Source: Bacillota bacterium
GTDB lineage: Bacteria > Bacillota > Clostridia > Acetivibrionales > DSM-2933
Length of the DNA: 7,575 nt
Assembly (NCBI GenBank): GCA_023441845.1
Contig: JAEZNF010000198.1
Location: 1-7,575, forward strand
Direction: 5' to 3'
Part shown: in pieces, positions 1 to 6,141 of the stretch
How positions within the stretch are numbered: the first letter of the stretch is position 1
Layout of the letters: the number at the start of each line of letters is the position of its first letter
Notes under the pieces: model-generated
Seen by the model: the letters and a program-made list of their open reading frames with translations, nothing else
Database searches by the model: none
What the model was told of the DNA's origin: nothing
Position numbers and translations under genes: made by a program

Positions 1-1051
1 GTTCCTTAGGGTAAAAGAAAGTGTCAAAAATTTGAAAGTTATAGGAATAGCAGGTCCTGGCGATGCACTGGCAAACTTTGAAAACACCAGGAAATCAATT
101 GAAATGATAAAGAGTGTTGATCCCGATATTACATTTTGTCTTTCCACCAACGGGTTAATGCTGATGTACTATGCAGATGAAATCATCAGGCTGAGGGTGT
201 CGCATGTTACCGTTACAATAAATGCCGTAGACCCAAAGATAGGCGCACTTATCTATAAGGAAGTTGACTTTATGGGTATTAGGCTTACTGGGGAAAGAGC
301 GGCCGGAATTTTGCTGGCAAATCAGCTTGCAGGGCTTAAGTACCTGTCATCCAGAGGAATAATCGTAAAAGTGAACATTGTAATGATAAAAGGCATTAAT
401 GACAGCCATGTTGAGGCCGTAGTAGAAAAGGTAAAAGAAAACGGAGCATTCATAACAAATATTATGCCTTTAATCCCGGCAGGAGGAAGTGCTTTTGAGA
501 ATATGCCCATGACCAGCAATAAGGAATTGAGCGAAATGCGTAAAAAGTGCAATATACATTTGAAGCAGATGTATCACTGCAGGCAGTGCAGGGCCGATGC
601 CATAGGTACACTTGATAACGACCGGTCTGCCGAATTTATAGGCAGCAAATGTTCCGGTTGTGATGATAAAGTTAAAACGGCGGAAGATATTTCATTGACT
701 TTTGCTGTAGCAACAAAATCCAATATGTACATAGACATGCATTTTGGTCATGCAGATGAGTTCCATATATATAGTTACGGTAAATCGGGCATAAAGTTTG
801 TAGAAAAGCGTTCAATCACAAAATACTGTTCGGGAGCCGAGGATTGTGAACAGGAAGACAAGATTGAAATGATAAAGAAGACTATAAAGGACTGTGATGC
901 CGTACTGGCGTTAAGGATAGGACATAACCCCAGGATGGAGCTTGAGAAAATAGGAATGAGAGTGATTCAGACCTGTGAAAGAATTGAAGACGGGATAAAA
1001 AATGCAGCTAATGAAATGCAAAAAAAGAATGAATACCAGGAATGTTGCTAG
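1..1051 (+). CDS. nifB: NifB, FeMo-cofactor precursor synthase (5'-truncated), with C-terminal NifX-like domain
   Basis: NifB is a radical-SAM enzyme that fuses [4Fe-4S] units and inserts carbide to make NifB-co, the precursor of the nitrogenase FeMo-cofactor. The frame is open from base 2, so the start and the CxxxCxxC cluster motif lie outside the window. Visible NifB signatures are GIAGPGDALAN (about 47-79), LSTNGL, HVTVTINAVDPKIGA, a TGERAA segment and the hallmark HCRQCRADAIG (575-607). From about base 695 to the end there is a dinitrogenase iron-molybdenum cofactor (NifX/NafY-like) domain, starting TFAVATK and containing HFGHADEF. This radical-SAM plus NifX-like layout is common in NifB. 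In C. pasteurianum the gene is a nifN-B fusion; whether a NifN part precedes here cannot be seen. The protein ends in Cys-Cys. It heads the run ferredoxin, nifV-omega, nifV-alpha, all on the same strand. Confidence 0.96.
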   Translation, partial: FLRVKESVKNLKVIGIAGPGDALANFENTRKSIEMIKSVDPDITFCLSTNGLMLMYYADEIIRLRVSHVTVTINAVDPKIGALIYKEVDFMGIRLTGERAAGILLANQLAGLKYLSSRGIIVKVNIVMIKGINDSHVEAVVEKVKENGAFITNIMPLIPAGGSAFENMPMTSNKELSEMRKKCNIHLKQMYHCRQCRADAIGTLDNDRSAEFIGSKCSGCDDKVKTAEDISLTFAVATKSNMYIDMHFGHADEFHIYSYGKSGIKFVEKRSITKYCSGAEDCEQEDKIEMIKKTIKDCDAVLALRIGHNPRMELEKIGMRVIQTCERIEDGIKNAANEMQKKNEYQECC

Positions 1052-1083
1052 AAAAGGCATGTAATTGATAAACAATACAATAT

Positions 1084-1091
1084 AAGGGAGG
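1084..1091 (+). promoter_or_regulatory. Ribosome-binding site deciding the ferredoxin start
   Basis: AAGGGAGG is a strong Shine-Dalgarno sequence. It directly abuts the in-frame ATG at 1092 (no spacer) but lies 9 bases before the ATG at 1101. The second ATG is therefore the likely start. Confidence 0.75.
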
Positions 1092-1100
1092 ATGCAAACT

Positions 1101-1412
1101 ATGCAAAAGCCGAAATATCATGTGTTTATTTGTTCGAGCTCAAGAATAAACGGCCAGCAGAAGGGATTCTGCTTCTCAAAGGATTCGGTTGCGGTTATAC
1201 AGAGGTTCATGGAGGAGATTGAAAGCAGAGAACTTGGCGGAGATATAATGGTTACAAATACAGGATGTATGGGAATATGCAGCAATGGGCCTATTGTCGT
1301 TATATACCCGGATGGTGTCTGGTATAAGGAAGTGACATTGGATGACGTTGAAGAAATTGTGGAGGAGCACCTGGAAAACGGCAGAGTGGTGAGCAGACTG
1401 GAAATAAAATAG
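1101..1412 (+). CDS. Thioredoxin-fold [2Fe-2S] ferredoxin, nif-associated (C. pasteurianum 2Fe-Fd / FeSII family)
   Basis: This 103-residue cytoplasmic protein belongs to the thioredoxin-like [2Fe-2S] ferredoxins known from nif regions of C. pasteurianum and Azotobacter, which are linked to nitrogenase electron transfer or protection. Starting at ATG 1101, the cysteines fall at 11, 24, 56 and 60, the same numbers I recall for the cluster ligands of C. pasteurianum 2Fe-Fd. This supports that start over the in-frame ATG at 1092, as does the ribosome-binding site. Characteristic stretches are RINGQQKGFCFS, NTGCMGICSNGP, IVVIYPDGVWY and the acidic helix DDVEEIVEEHLENG. Position 14, a fifth, non-ligand cysteine in the C. 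pasteurianum protein as I recall it, is serine here. The gene lies 49 bases after nifB, with no terminator between them, so it is probably cotranscribed. The exact partner in this organism is inferred from the family. Confidence 0.95.
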   Translation: MQKPKYHVFICSSSRINGQQKGFCFSKDSVAVIQRFMEEIESRELGGDIMVTNTGCMGICSNGPIVVIYPDGVWYKEVTLDDVEEIVEEHLENGRVVSRLEIK

Positions 1413-1426
1413 CCTGTTCTTCGGAA

Positions 1427-1540
1427 ATGGGGTTGGTTGGATTGAAAAATTTATTCAGAGTACTGCTTGTGGTGTGGATTCTATGCTTAATTGGCGGGTG
1501 CGGCAAAGGGAATACGGAAAGCTTCTTCCGGTTTCAATAA
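1427..1540 (+). pseudogene. Lipoprotein signal-peptide relic (possible remnant of a substrate-binding lipoprotein)
   Basis: A reading frame of 37 codons (ATG 1427; alternative TTG 1442) encodes what looks like a lipoprotein N-terminus: basic KNLFR, a hydrophobic core VLLVVWILCLIGG, and a lipobox-like I-G-G-C followed by G-K-G-N. It stops after only about 12 further residues, at TAA 1538. In a neighbouring frame, bases 1524-1586 read on as a Ser/Gly/Asn-rich linker (SSGFNNGNGTGW), as would be expected after the cysteine of a lipoprotein. A frameshift plus a large deletion is therefore plausible. No good ribosome-binding site precedes either start. In C. pasteurianum I recall modA and modB (molybdate transport) in this part of the nif region, and ModA of Gram-positives is a lipoprotein, so a decayed modA is one guess. 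A genuine micro-lipoprotein or chance cannot be excluded. Confidence 0.4.
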
Positions 1541-1587
1541 TGGCAATGGTACTGGCTGGATGATTCTTGATAGGATGAGGGGATAGT

Positions 1588-2685
1588 ATGGCATTGCTTC
1601 TGGGTAACAGCAGGGTATTGAATATTATAGACAGAACCCTGCCGGAGATTTGTGAAGATAATAGCACAATAAATATTAATGACATTACAAATTACTGCAC
1701 TATGATGAGAAAAATAGGTGTTGATCTTTTCGAGGTAGACTTAAAACTGATTAAAAGAGTTGGAAGGCTACCCGAAAACTTTAAATATATCTGCAGGCTG
1801 AAATCTGAGTATGAGGCTGAAGTATGCGTTAAAATGGGTATTGATCGTTGTGTTGTAAAATGGGTAAAGCTTGTTAACCCGTATCTATTTGAAATAATTG
1901 CAAAATATGGTTTGGAGGTAACTACAGAGTTCAGGGGCGACTTATTATCCGATTTGTATAAGCTCGAAAAATTGCTGGATTCAGGCAGGGTTAAAAACAC
2001 CGGAAAAATAAGAATTACAGGCCTTGGCAGGGTTATATCCGATTCCTGGGTAAGTTTTGCAGGAAAGCTTGCACAAGAGTACAGGCTGCATATTGATGTA
2101 TGCCCTGTAAATACCTGCAATATGGCTGCTTCGATAGCTGTGGAAGCTGTAATGGGCGGTATGGACACAATTACGGCATCTTTTACCGGGGTTGGAAAGG
2201 GAAAAGGGTTCTCAGCAATTGAAGAGGTTCTTATGGCAATCAGACTGATGATGAGGCCGGAATATGACGTGGATTTGAGGATATTGCCGGAATTATGCAA
2301 AGTATTCACAGGTATGTCGGGAATACCTATCCCCGGTAACAAGCCGGTGACCGGAAGTGAAATTTTCTGGTACGAATCAGGTATTCATGCTGATGGTATT
2401 GAAAAGAATCCGGTAACATATGAACCCTTTGATCCCGCTGAAGTCGGGCAGGAGAGGAAGCTTGTCATAGGCAAGCATTCAGGGAAGAAATCGGTTATAA
2501 AAAAGTTAAGGGAATTGGGAGAGGAAGTTGATGAAGCCGAAGCCTCATCTGTCCTTGAGAAGGTAAGGGCAAGAAGCATAGAGCTGAAAAGAGAGTTGTT
2601 TGACTTTGAGATAAAGGAATTATTATTGAGGAGCAGTATGAACGAAGTGATGATATATAGGGGGGGTGCCGTAAGCTGTGGCTAG
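1588..2685 (+). CDS. nifV-omega: Homocitrate synthase, omega subunit (NifV-omega)
   Basis: This 365-residue protein carries the C-terminal part of homocitrate synthase, which makes the homocitrate ligand of FeMo-co from acetyl-CoA and 2-oxoglutarate. Residues about 10-235 form a degenerate HMGL-like TIM barrel. From about 255 comes the NifV/LeuA-type C-terminal domain, with ESGIHADGIEKNPVTYEPF (263-281) and LVIGKHSGKKS (292-302). In LeuA-type enzymes this region reaches into the active site and mediates dimer contacts. Compared without gaps (offset 19) with the downstream alpha protein, the barrel has lost the metal site: the Asp of LRDGE becomes Glu20, the two His of HTH become Cys172 and Val174, and the Asn of GERAGN becomes Phe208. 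The subunit alone should be inactive. The ATG has GAGGGG at 1577-1582 as ribosome-binding site. The 3' end overlaps nifV-alpha by 8 bases. The two-gene arrangement, omega first, is as in C. pasteurianum. Confidence 0.93.
   Translation: MALLLGNSRVLNIIDRTLPEICEDNSTININDITNYCTMMRKIGVDLFEVDLKLIKRVGRLPENFKYICRLKSEYEAEVCVKMGIDRCVVKWVKLVNPYLFEIIAKYGLEVTTEFRGDLLSDLYKLEKLLDSGRVKNTGKIRITGLGRVISDSWVSFAGKLAQEYRLHIDVCPVNTCNMAASIAVEAVMGGMDTITASFTGVGKGKGFSAIEEVLMAIRLMMRPEYDVDLRILPELCKVFTGMSGIPIPGNKPVTGSEIFWYESGIHADGIEKNPVTYEPFDPAEVGQERKLVIGKHSGKKSVIKKLRELGEEVDEAEASSVLEKVRARSIELKRELFDFEIKELLLRSSMNEVMIYRGGAVSCG
2660..2667 (+). promoter_or_regulatory. G-tract ribosome-binding site for nifV-alpha inside the nifV-omega end
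   Basis: Seven G's followed by T (2660-2667) lie 10 bases before the GTG start of nifV-alpha. It is the only purine-rich candidate there and resembles the GGTG part of a Shine-Dalgarno sequence. It lies within the translated end of nifV-omega, so translation of the two subunits is probably coupled. Confidence 0.5.
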
Positions 2686-3478
2686 AATTGTAGATACTAC
2701 ATTAAGGGATGGAGAGCAGCAGGCCGGTATAGCCTTAAGTATGGATGAAAAAGTACAAATAGCCAGGATACTTGATAAAGCCGGAATATACCAGATTGAA
2801 GCGGGTGTACCGGCTATGGGCGGAGATGAAAAGAAGAGTATTCTGAAAATGATGGAACTTGGCCTTACCAGTAAAATTTCTACATGGAACAGGGTAGACC
2901 TTAATGATATAAAGCATTCGATTGAATGTAAGCCTGATATAATCCATATATCTGTTCCTACCTCCGACATCCAGATAAAATACAAGCTGGCTAAGAATAA
3001 GTCCTGGATTGTTGAAACTTTGAAAAGGTGTATCGAGTTTGCATTAAAAAGCGGCTGTGAAGTTACCGTTGGGCTGGAAGATGCCTCAAGAACCGATATC
3101 AAGTTTCTGTTAGGGATTATTTCGGCAGCTTGCGCAGAGGGTATCAGAAGGGTGAGATATGCGGACACATTGGGGATATCCGGAAGGCAAAAGATATTTA
3201 GCGATATTTCCATCATAAAGTTGTTTGTTGATGTGGAGGTTGAGATTCATACGCATAACGACCTTGGAATGGCTGTTGCCAACTCCGTATCGGCTGTAAA
3301 AGCCGGAGCTGAGTTTGTGGATTGTACGATAGGAGGTATAGGTGAGAGAGCAGGAAACTGTAATTATGCCGAGTATATAAAATCAGCAAAAGCATGTCTT
3401 AATTTGTATAAGGAAATGAAGCTGAAAGATGCTGCAGACACACAGAACAGCATCATGAAAATAATATATAATATATAA
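2678..3478 (+). CDS. nifV-alpha: Homocitrate synthase, alpha subunit (NifV-alpha, catalytic barrel)
   Basis: This 266-residue protein is the catalytic TIM barrel of homocitrate synthase (HMGL-like family). The active-site set is intact: VDTTLRDGEQQAG at residues 5-17 (Arg10, metal ligand Asp11), EIHTHNDLGMA at 189-199 (His191, His193) and GGIGERAGNCN at 219-229 (Asn227). The protein ends soon after the barrel and lacks the C-terminal SGIHADG/GKHSG domain of full-length NifV, which is supplied by nifV-omega upstream. The start is GTG, overlapping the omega stop by 8 bases in the +1 frame. Methionine codons further in would remove the catalytic TLRDG segment. Other acyl-CoA/2-oxo-acid synthases of the family (LeuA, CimA) are less likely, because the gene forms a split pair beside nifB. 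Full activity very probably needs both subunits, but that is inference. Confidence 0.93.
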   Translation: MARIVDTTLRDGEQQAGIALSMDEKVQIARILDKAGIYQIEAGVPAMGGDEKKSILKMMELGLTSKISTWNRVDLNDIKHSIECKPDIIHISVPTSDIQIKYKLAKNKSWIVETLKRCIEFALKSGCEVTVGLEDASRTDIKFLLGIISAACAEGIRRVRYADTLGISGRQKIFSDISIIKLFVDVEVEIHTHNDLGMAVANSVSAVKAGAEFVDCTIGGIGERAGNCNYAEYIKSAKACLNLYKEMKLKDAADTQNSIMKIIYNI

Positions 3479-3513
3479 AAATTAAATATGGGAATTGTGA
3501 CTATCCGCATCTT

Positions 3514-3542
3514 TTGTATTAATATTTTCTTTGAAATATGAT
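3514..3542 (+). promoter_or_regulatory. Possible promoter for nadE
   Basis: TATGAT (3537-3542) matches five of six bases of a -10 element, with a poor -35 (TTGTAT, 3514-3519) 17 bases upstream. Transcription would start near 3549, about 30 bases before the nadE ATG, and would exclude the TTG at 3531 as a start. The A/T-rich background makes chance matches common. Confidence 0.3.
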
Positions 3543-3578
3543 AAACTTATTTTAAAAAAATCGGGATTGGGTGATTTG

Positions 3579-5504
3579 ATGAACTATGGATTTGTAAGGG
3601 TCGCTGCTGCAGTTCCTGAAATAAAGGTAGCGGATTGTAAATTTAATTCTCAGAAGGTTATAGAACTTATCAATAAAGCAGAAAGTATGGATGCTCAGTT
3701 TGTAGTTTTTCCCGAGCTTTCAATTACAGCGTACACATGTGGCGACTTGTTCCACCAGGAAGCATTATTGGCGGAAGCTATGAATCAACTGGCTTATATA
3801 CTTGATAAGACAAGAAGTTCGGGTATTGTTGCGGTAATAGGAATGCCTTTATGTATCGACAACCAGTTGTTTAACTGCGGTGTAGCTATTCAATACGGGC
3901 AGATATTGGGCATAGTGCCCAAGACATATATACCGGGCTACAAGGAATTCTATGAAGAAAGATGGTTTGCTTCAGGCTCGAAGGCATTAAGCAGTACCGC
4001 CTTATTATTCGGCCGGGAGGTGCCCTTCGGCGTGGATTTGCTTTTTGAGGCGTCAAACTTCCCGGGGGTATGTTTCGGAATTGAAATCTGTGAGGATTTG
4101 TGGGTTCCCATACCGCCAAGTTCCTATCAGTCAATATTAGGGGCCACTCTTTTATTTAACCTTTCGGCAAGCAATGAAATAGTCGGGAAGAGCGATTACA
4201 GGAAAGAACTTATAAGGCAGCAATCGGGAAAGTGTATTGCGGGCTATGTTTATACTTCCAGCGGTGTATATGAATCGACTACTGATGTTGTTTTCGGAGG
4301 ACATGCAATAATAGCCGAGAACGGCGGTATAGCCGTGGAATCCGAAAGGTTCAAATACGAGGAGCAGCTTATATTAAGCGAAATAGATGTAGAGAAGCTT
4401 AAGAACGACAGATTTAAAAACACCAGTTTTATGGAAGCGCCTTTCAACAAAAAAGTCAGAAAAATACAGTTCGATATAAAAGAAGTGCAAATAAGAGAAT
4501 TGAAAAGGTATATTGATCCTGAGCCTTTTGTTCCTTCAAACATTAAATTGAGGGGTGAGCGATGTAAAGAGATTTATGCCATTCAAACCTCGGGCCTGGG
4601 GAAAAGGCTTAAGCATACAGGCTTAAAGCGTGCCGTTTTGGGAATATCGGGAGGACTGGATTCTACACTGGCACTTCTGGTAACGGCAAAGACCTTTGAA
4701 ACATTGGGTCTGTCATCAAAGGATATAATTGCAGTTACAATGCCCGGATTCGGGACGACAAACGAAACATACAATAATGCGATTGAACTGATGAAATCAC
4801 TAAATGTTTCTATTCGTGAAATTGATATAAAGCCGGCTTGTCTGCAGCACTTTAAAGATATTGGACATGATGCGGAAATACATGATGTGACTTATGAAAA
4901 TGTGCAGGCAAGGGAACGCACTCAAATCCTTATGGATATAGCAAACAAAATGAATGGGCTGGTTGTAGGAACCGGGGATTTATCCGAACTGGCTTTAGGC
5001 TGGTGTACATATAACGGCGATCATATGTCCATGTACGCGGTTAATTCAGGTGTACCGAAAAGTCTGGTGAAATTTTTAGTCAGGTGGGTAGCTGAAAATA
5101 TAGTTGATGAGGGAACAAAAGAATTATTGTATAAGATACTTGATACTCCCATTAGTCCGGAGCTTCTTCCACCGGATAGCAAGGGTGAGATAAATCAGAA
5201 GACCGAAGATATTATAGGGCCATATGAACTGCATGATTTTTATCTGTATCATATATTGAGGTATGGTGCTTCGCCCGCCAAAATAATATTCCTTGCGAAC
5301 CAGGCGTTTAAAGGAAAATATGATAATATTACAATAACGAACTGGCTTAAGCTGTTTTTGAAAAGGTTTTTCAATCAGCAGTTCAAGCGTTCATGCTTAC
5401 CTGACGGGCCAAAAGTCGGCACAATAAGCCTGTCACCCAGGGGTGATTGGCGTATGCCAAGTGATGCAACTGCGGCAGTATGGCTTAATGAAATTGAAAA
5501 CTAA
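3579..5504 (+). CDS. nadE: Glutamine-dependent NAD+ synthetase
   Basis: NadE amidates nicotinic acid adenine dinucleotide to NAD+ using ATP and ammonia channelled from glutamine; it is a cytoplasmic housekeeping enzyme. From ATG 3579 it has 641 residues, usual for the two-domain form. The N-terminal nitrilase-type glutaminase domain shows the catalytic triad: Glu46 (FPELS), Lys115 (PKTY) and Cys171 (EICEDLW). The C-terminal synthetase domain has the ATP-pyrophosphatase loop SGGLDS (357-362), followed by GTGDLSELALGWCTYNGDH and DTPISPELLP. The frame is open 16 codons further up, to a TTG at 3531. ATG 3579 is preferred because NYGFVRVAAAVP matches the normal start of clostridial NadE and GGGTGAT (3569-3575) gives a ribosome-binding site. 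No terminator separates it from nifV-alpha, 100 bases upstream, so read-through from the nif operon is possible. Nothing else ties it to nitrogen fixation. Confidence 0.96.
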   Translation: MNYGFVRVAAAVPEIKVADCKFNSQKVIELINKAESMDAQFVVFPELSITAYTCGDLFHQEALLAEAMNQLAYILDKTRSSGIVAVIGMPLCIDNQLFNCGVAIQYGQILGIVPKTYIPGYKEFYEERWFASGSKALSSTALLFGREVPFGVDLLFEASNFPGVCFGIEICEDLWVPIPPSSYQSILGATLLFNLSASNEIVGKSDYRKELIRQQSGKCIAGYVYTSSGVYESTTDVVFGGHAIIAENGGIAVESERFKYEEQLILSEIDVEKLKNDRFKNTSFMEAPFNKKVRKIQFDIKEVQIRELKRYIDPEPFVPSNIKLRGERCKEIYAIQTSGLGKRLKHTGLKRAVLGISGGLDSTLALLVTAKTFETLGLSSKDIIAVTMPGFGTTNETYNNAIELMKSLNVSIREIDIKPACLQHFKDIGHDAEIHDVTYENVQARERTQILMDIANKMNGLVVGTGDLSELALGWCTYNGDHMSMYAVNSGVPKSLVKFLVRWVAENIVDEGTKELLYKILDTPISPELLPPDSKGEINQKTEDIIGPYELHDFYLYHILRYGASPAKIIFLANQAFKGKYDNITITNWLKLFLKRFFNQQFKRSCLPDGPKVGTISLSPRGDWRMPSDATAAVWLNEIEN

Positions 5505-5519
5505 GGACTGATTAAATTG

Positions 5520-5596
5520 TAACTTCCGATAAATCTTTTTCTGCTTAACTTATGGGTTGTCATGAGTTAAGAAAAAGAATCGGAAGTTATATTTTT
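5520..5596 (+). terminator. Long hairpin terminator after nadE
   Basis: The outer arm TAACTTCCGAT (5520-5530) pairs perfectly with 5579-5589. An inner arm CTTAACT (5544-5550) pairs with AGTTAAG (5565-5571), and CTTTTT pairs with AAAAAG between them, with small bulges on the 5' side. The loop is 14 bases. TATTTTT follows at 5590-5596. It is unusually long but fits an intrinsic terminator for nadE. Confidence 0.75.
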
Positions 5597-5616
5597 AGTC
5601 CTCCCAATCAATGGAA

Positions 5617-5796
5617 TTAACCGCAGTTTTTATAGTTTGTATCCATTTTTGTGTCCATAAGGTTAATATCACTGTAAGGTGACTTGGACAATTTTTGGTT
5701 TTTGTTTTGTTTATTTTGCCTTGATGCTAAATAAACAAGAAGAATTATTGTCGAAAAAATTCCGGCAAAAAAACCAATTACGAAACCTATAAACAT
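5617..5796 (-). CDS. Possible small single-pass membrane protein
   Basis: I do not recognise this gene. The frame encodes 59 residues from the ATG at 5796-5794, or 63 from an ATG four codons earlier (5808). The inner ATG is preferred because GGTGAG lies 4 bases before it, while nothing ribosome-site-like precedes the outer one. Residues 2-26 are one hydrophobic helix (FIGFVIGFFAGIFSTIILLV), followed by a polar, Lys/Asn/Gln-rich tail (SRQNKQNKNQK...) that would be cytoplasmic by the positive-inside rule. The glycine-rich helix plus short basic tail recalls small clostridial membrane proteins of the DUF3789 kind, but the resemblance is general. It runs towards nadE, separated by the hairpin at 5520-5596, and has no operon partner. 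It could be a chance frame in A/T-rich DNA, though the start signal, helix and tail together argue otherwise. Confidence 0.42.
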   Translation of the reverse strand: MFIGFVIGFFAGIFSTIILLVYLASRQNKQNKNQKLSKSPYSDINLMDTKMDTNYKNCG

Positions 5797-5850
5797 AATT
5801 CTCACCATTTGTCTTTTGCTTTATTTTAAATATAGGGTTATATTGCCAGT

Positions 5851-5927
5851 TATGCATAATTATTTTATCACTATTTATAAAAAAGAGAAATACTTTTTTG
5901 TAAAATATTATAAAATAATTATACATG
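5851..5927. repeat. Nested A/T-rich inverted repeat
   Basis: ATAATTATTTTAT (5856-5868) is repeated inverted and exactly at 5910-5922. With flanking bases the arms extend to about 18 bases (5851-5868 and 5910-5927) with one mismatch and one G-T pair. Inside, AAAAAAG (5879-5885) pairs with CTTTTTT (5893-5899) around a 7-base loop. It lies about 55 bases upstream of the small - strand gene and before the tRNA promoter. There is no U-run typical of a terminator. Confidence 0.5.
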
Positions 5928-6004
5928 TTTTGGCACTTAATAGGGATTATGGAATAAGTTGTGCCGGGGACAAAAGAATTTATTAAATTGATTTAAATTT
6001 CCCC

Positions 6005-6034
6005 TTGACAAACATGCTATATGTGAATTAAAAT
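6005..6034 (+). promoter_or_regulatory. Promoter of the tRNA operon
   Basis: A perfect -35 TTGACA (6005-6010) is followed after 18 bases by TAAAAT (6029-6034), five of six matches to the -10 consensus. The start would fall near 6041, about 23 bases before tRNA-His. This is the best sigma-A promoter in the window and suits strong constitutive tRNA expression. Confidence 0.75.
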
Positions 6035-6063
6035 ATCGTTGTGTCTTTTTTAAGACTACTTGT

Positions 6064-6141
6064 GGTGGGTATAGCTCAGTTGGTTAGAGTGCCAGGTTGT
6101 GGCCCTGGAGGTCGTGGGTTCGAACCCCACTATTCACCCCA
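6064..6141 (+). tRNA. tRNA-His (anticodon GTG)
   Basis: A full cloverleaf. The acceptor GTGGGTA (6065-6071) pairs with TATTCAC (6131-6137). The anticodon stem CCAGG/CCTGG encloses a loop with GTG at 6099-6101, and the T-arm reads GTGGG-TTCGAAC-CCCAC. The encoded G at 6064 is position -1 and faces the discriminator C at 6138, the identity mark of tRNA-His. CCA is encoded (6139-6141). Confidence 0.97.

Noticed and set aside
1692..2342. Long open frame on the - strand inside nifV-omega (216 codons)
   Set aside because: It lies wholly antisense to a strongly supported gene, has no family motif, and is Ser/Pro/Ile/Thr-rich as expected from antisense of A/T-rich coding DNA.
2660..2693. Frameshifting at the G7 tract producing a NifV-omega-alpha fusion
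   Set aside because: Shifting into the alpha frame meets TAA at 2672-2674, before the alpha start, and the other frame stops at TAG 2691-2693. Neither yields a fusion.
2623..3216. Long open frame on the - strand across the nifV-omega/nifV-alpha junction (197 codons)
   Set aside because: Antisense shadow of the well-conserved NifV-alpha barrel, with no recognisable motif.
3531..3578. TTG at 3531 as the nadE start
   Set aside because: The extra 16 residues do not resemble NadE, there is no ribosome-binding site before it, and a candidate -10 element overlaps it. ATG 3579 has both a family-like N-terminus and a ribosome-binding site.
5966..6004. GGGGA ... TCCCC inverted repeat just upstream of the tRNA promoter
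   Set aside because: Only five bases pair at each side of a long A/T-rich spacer; this is too little to call an operator.
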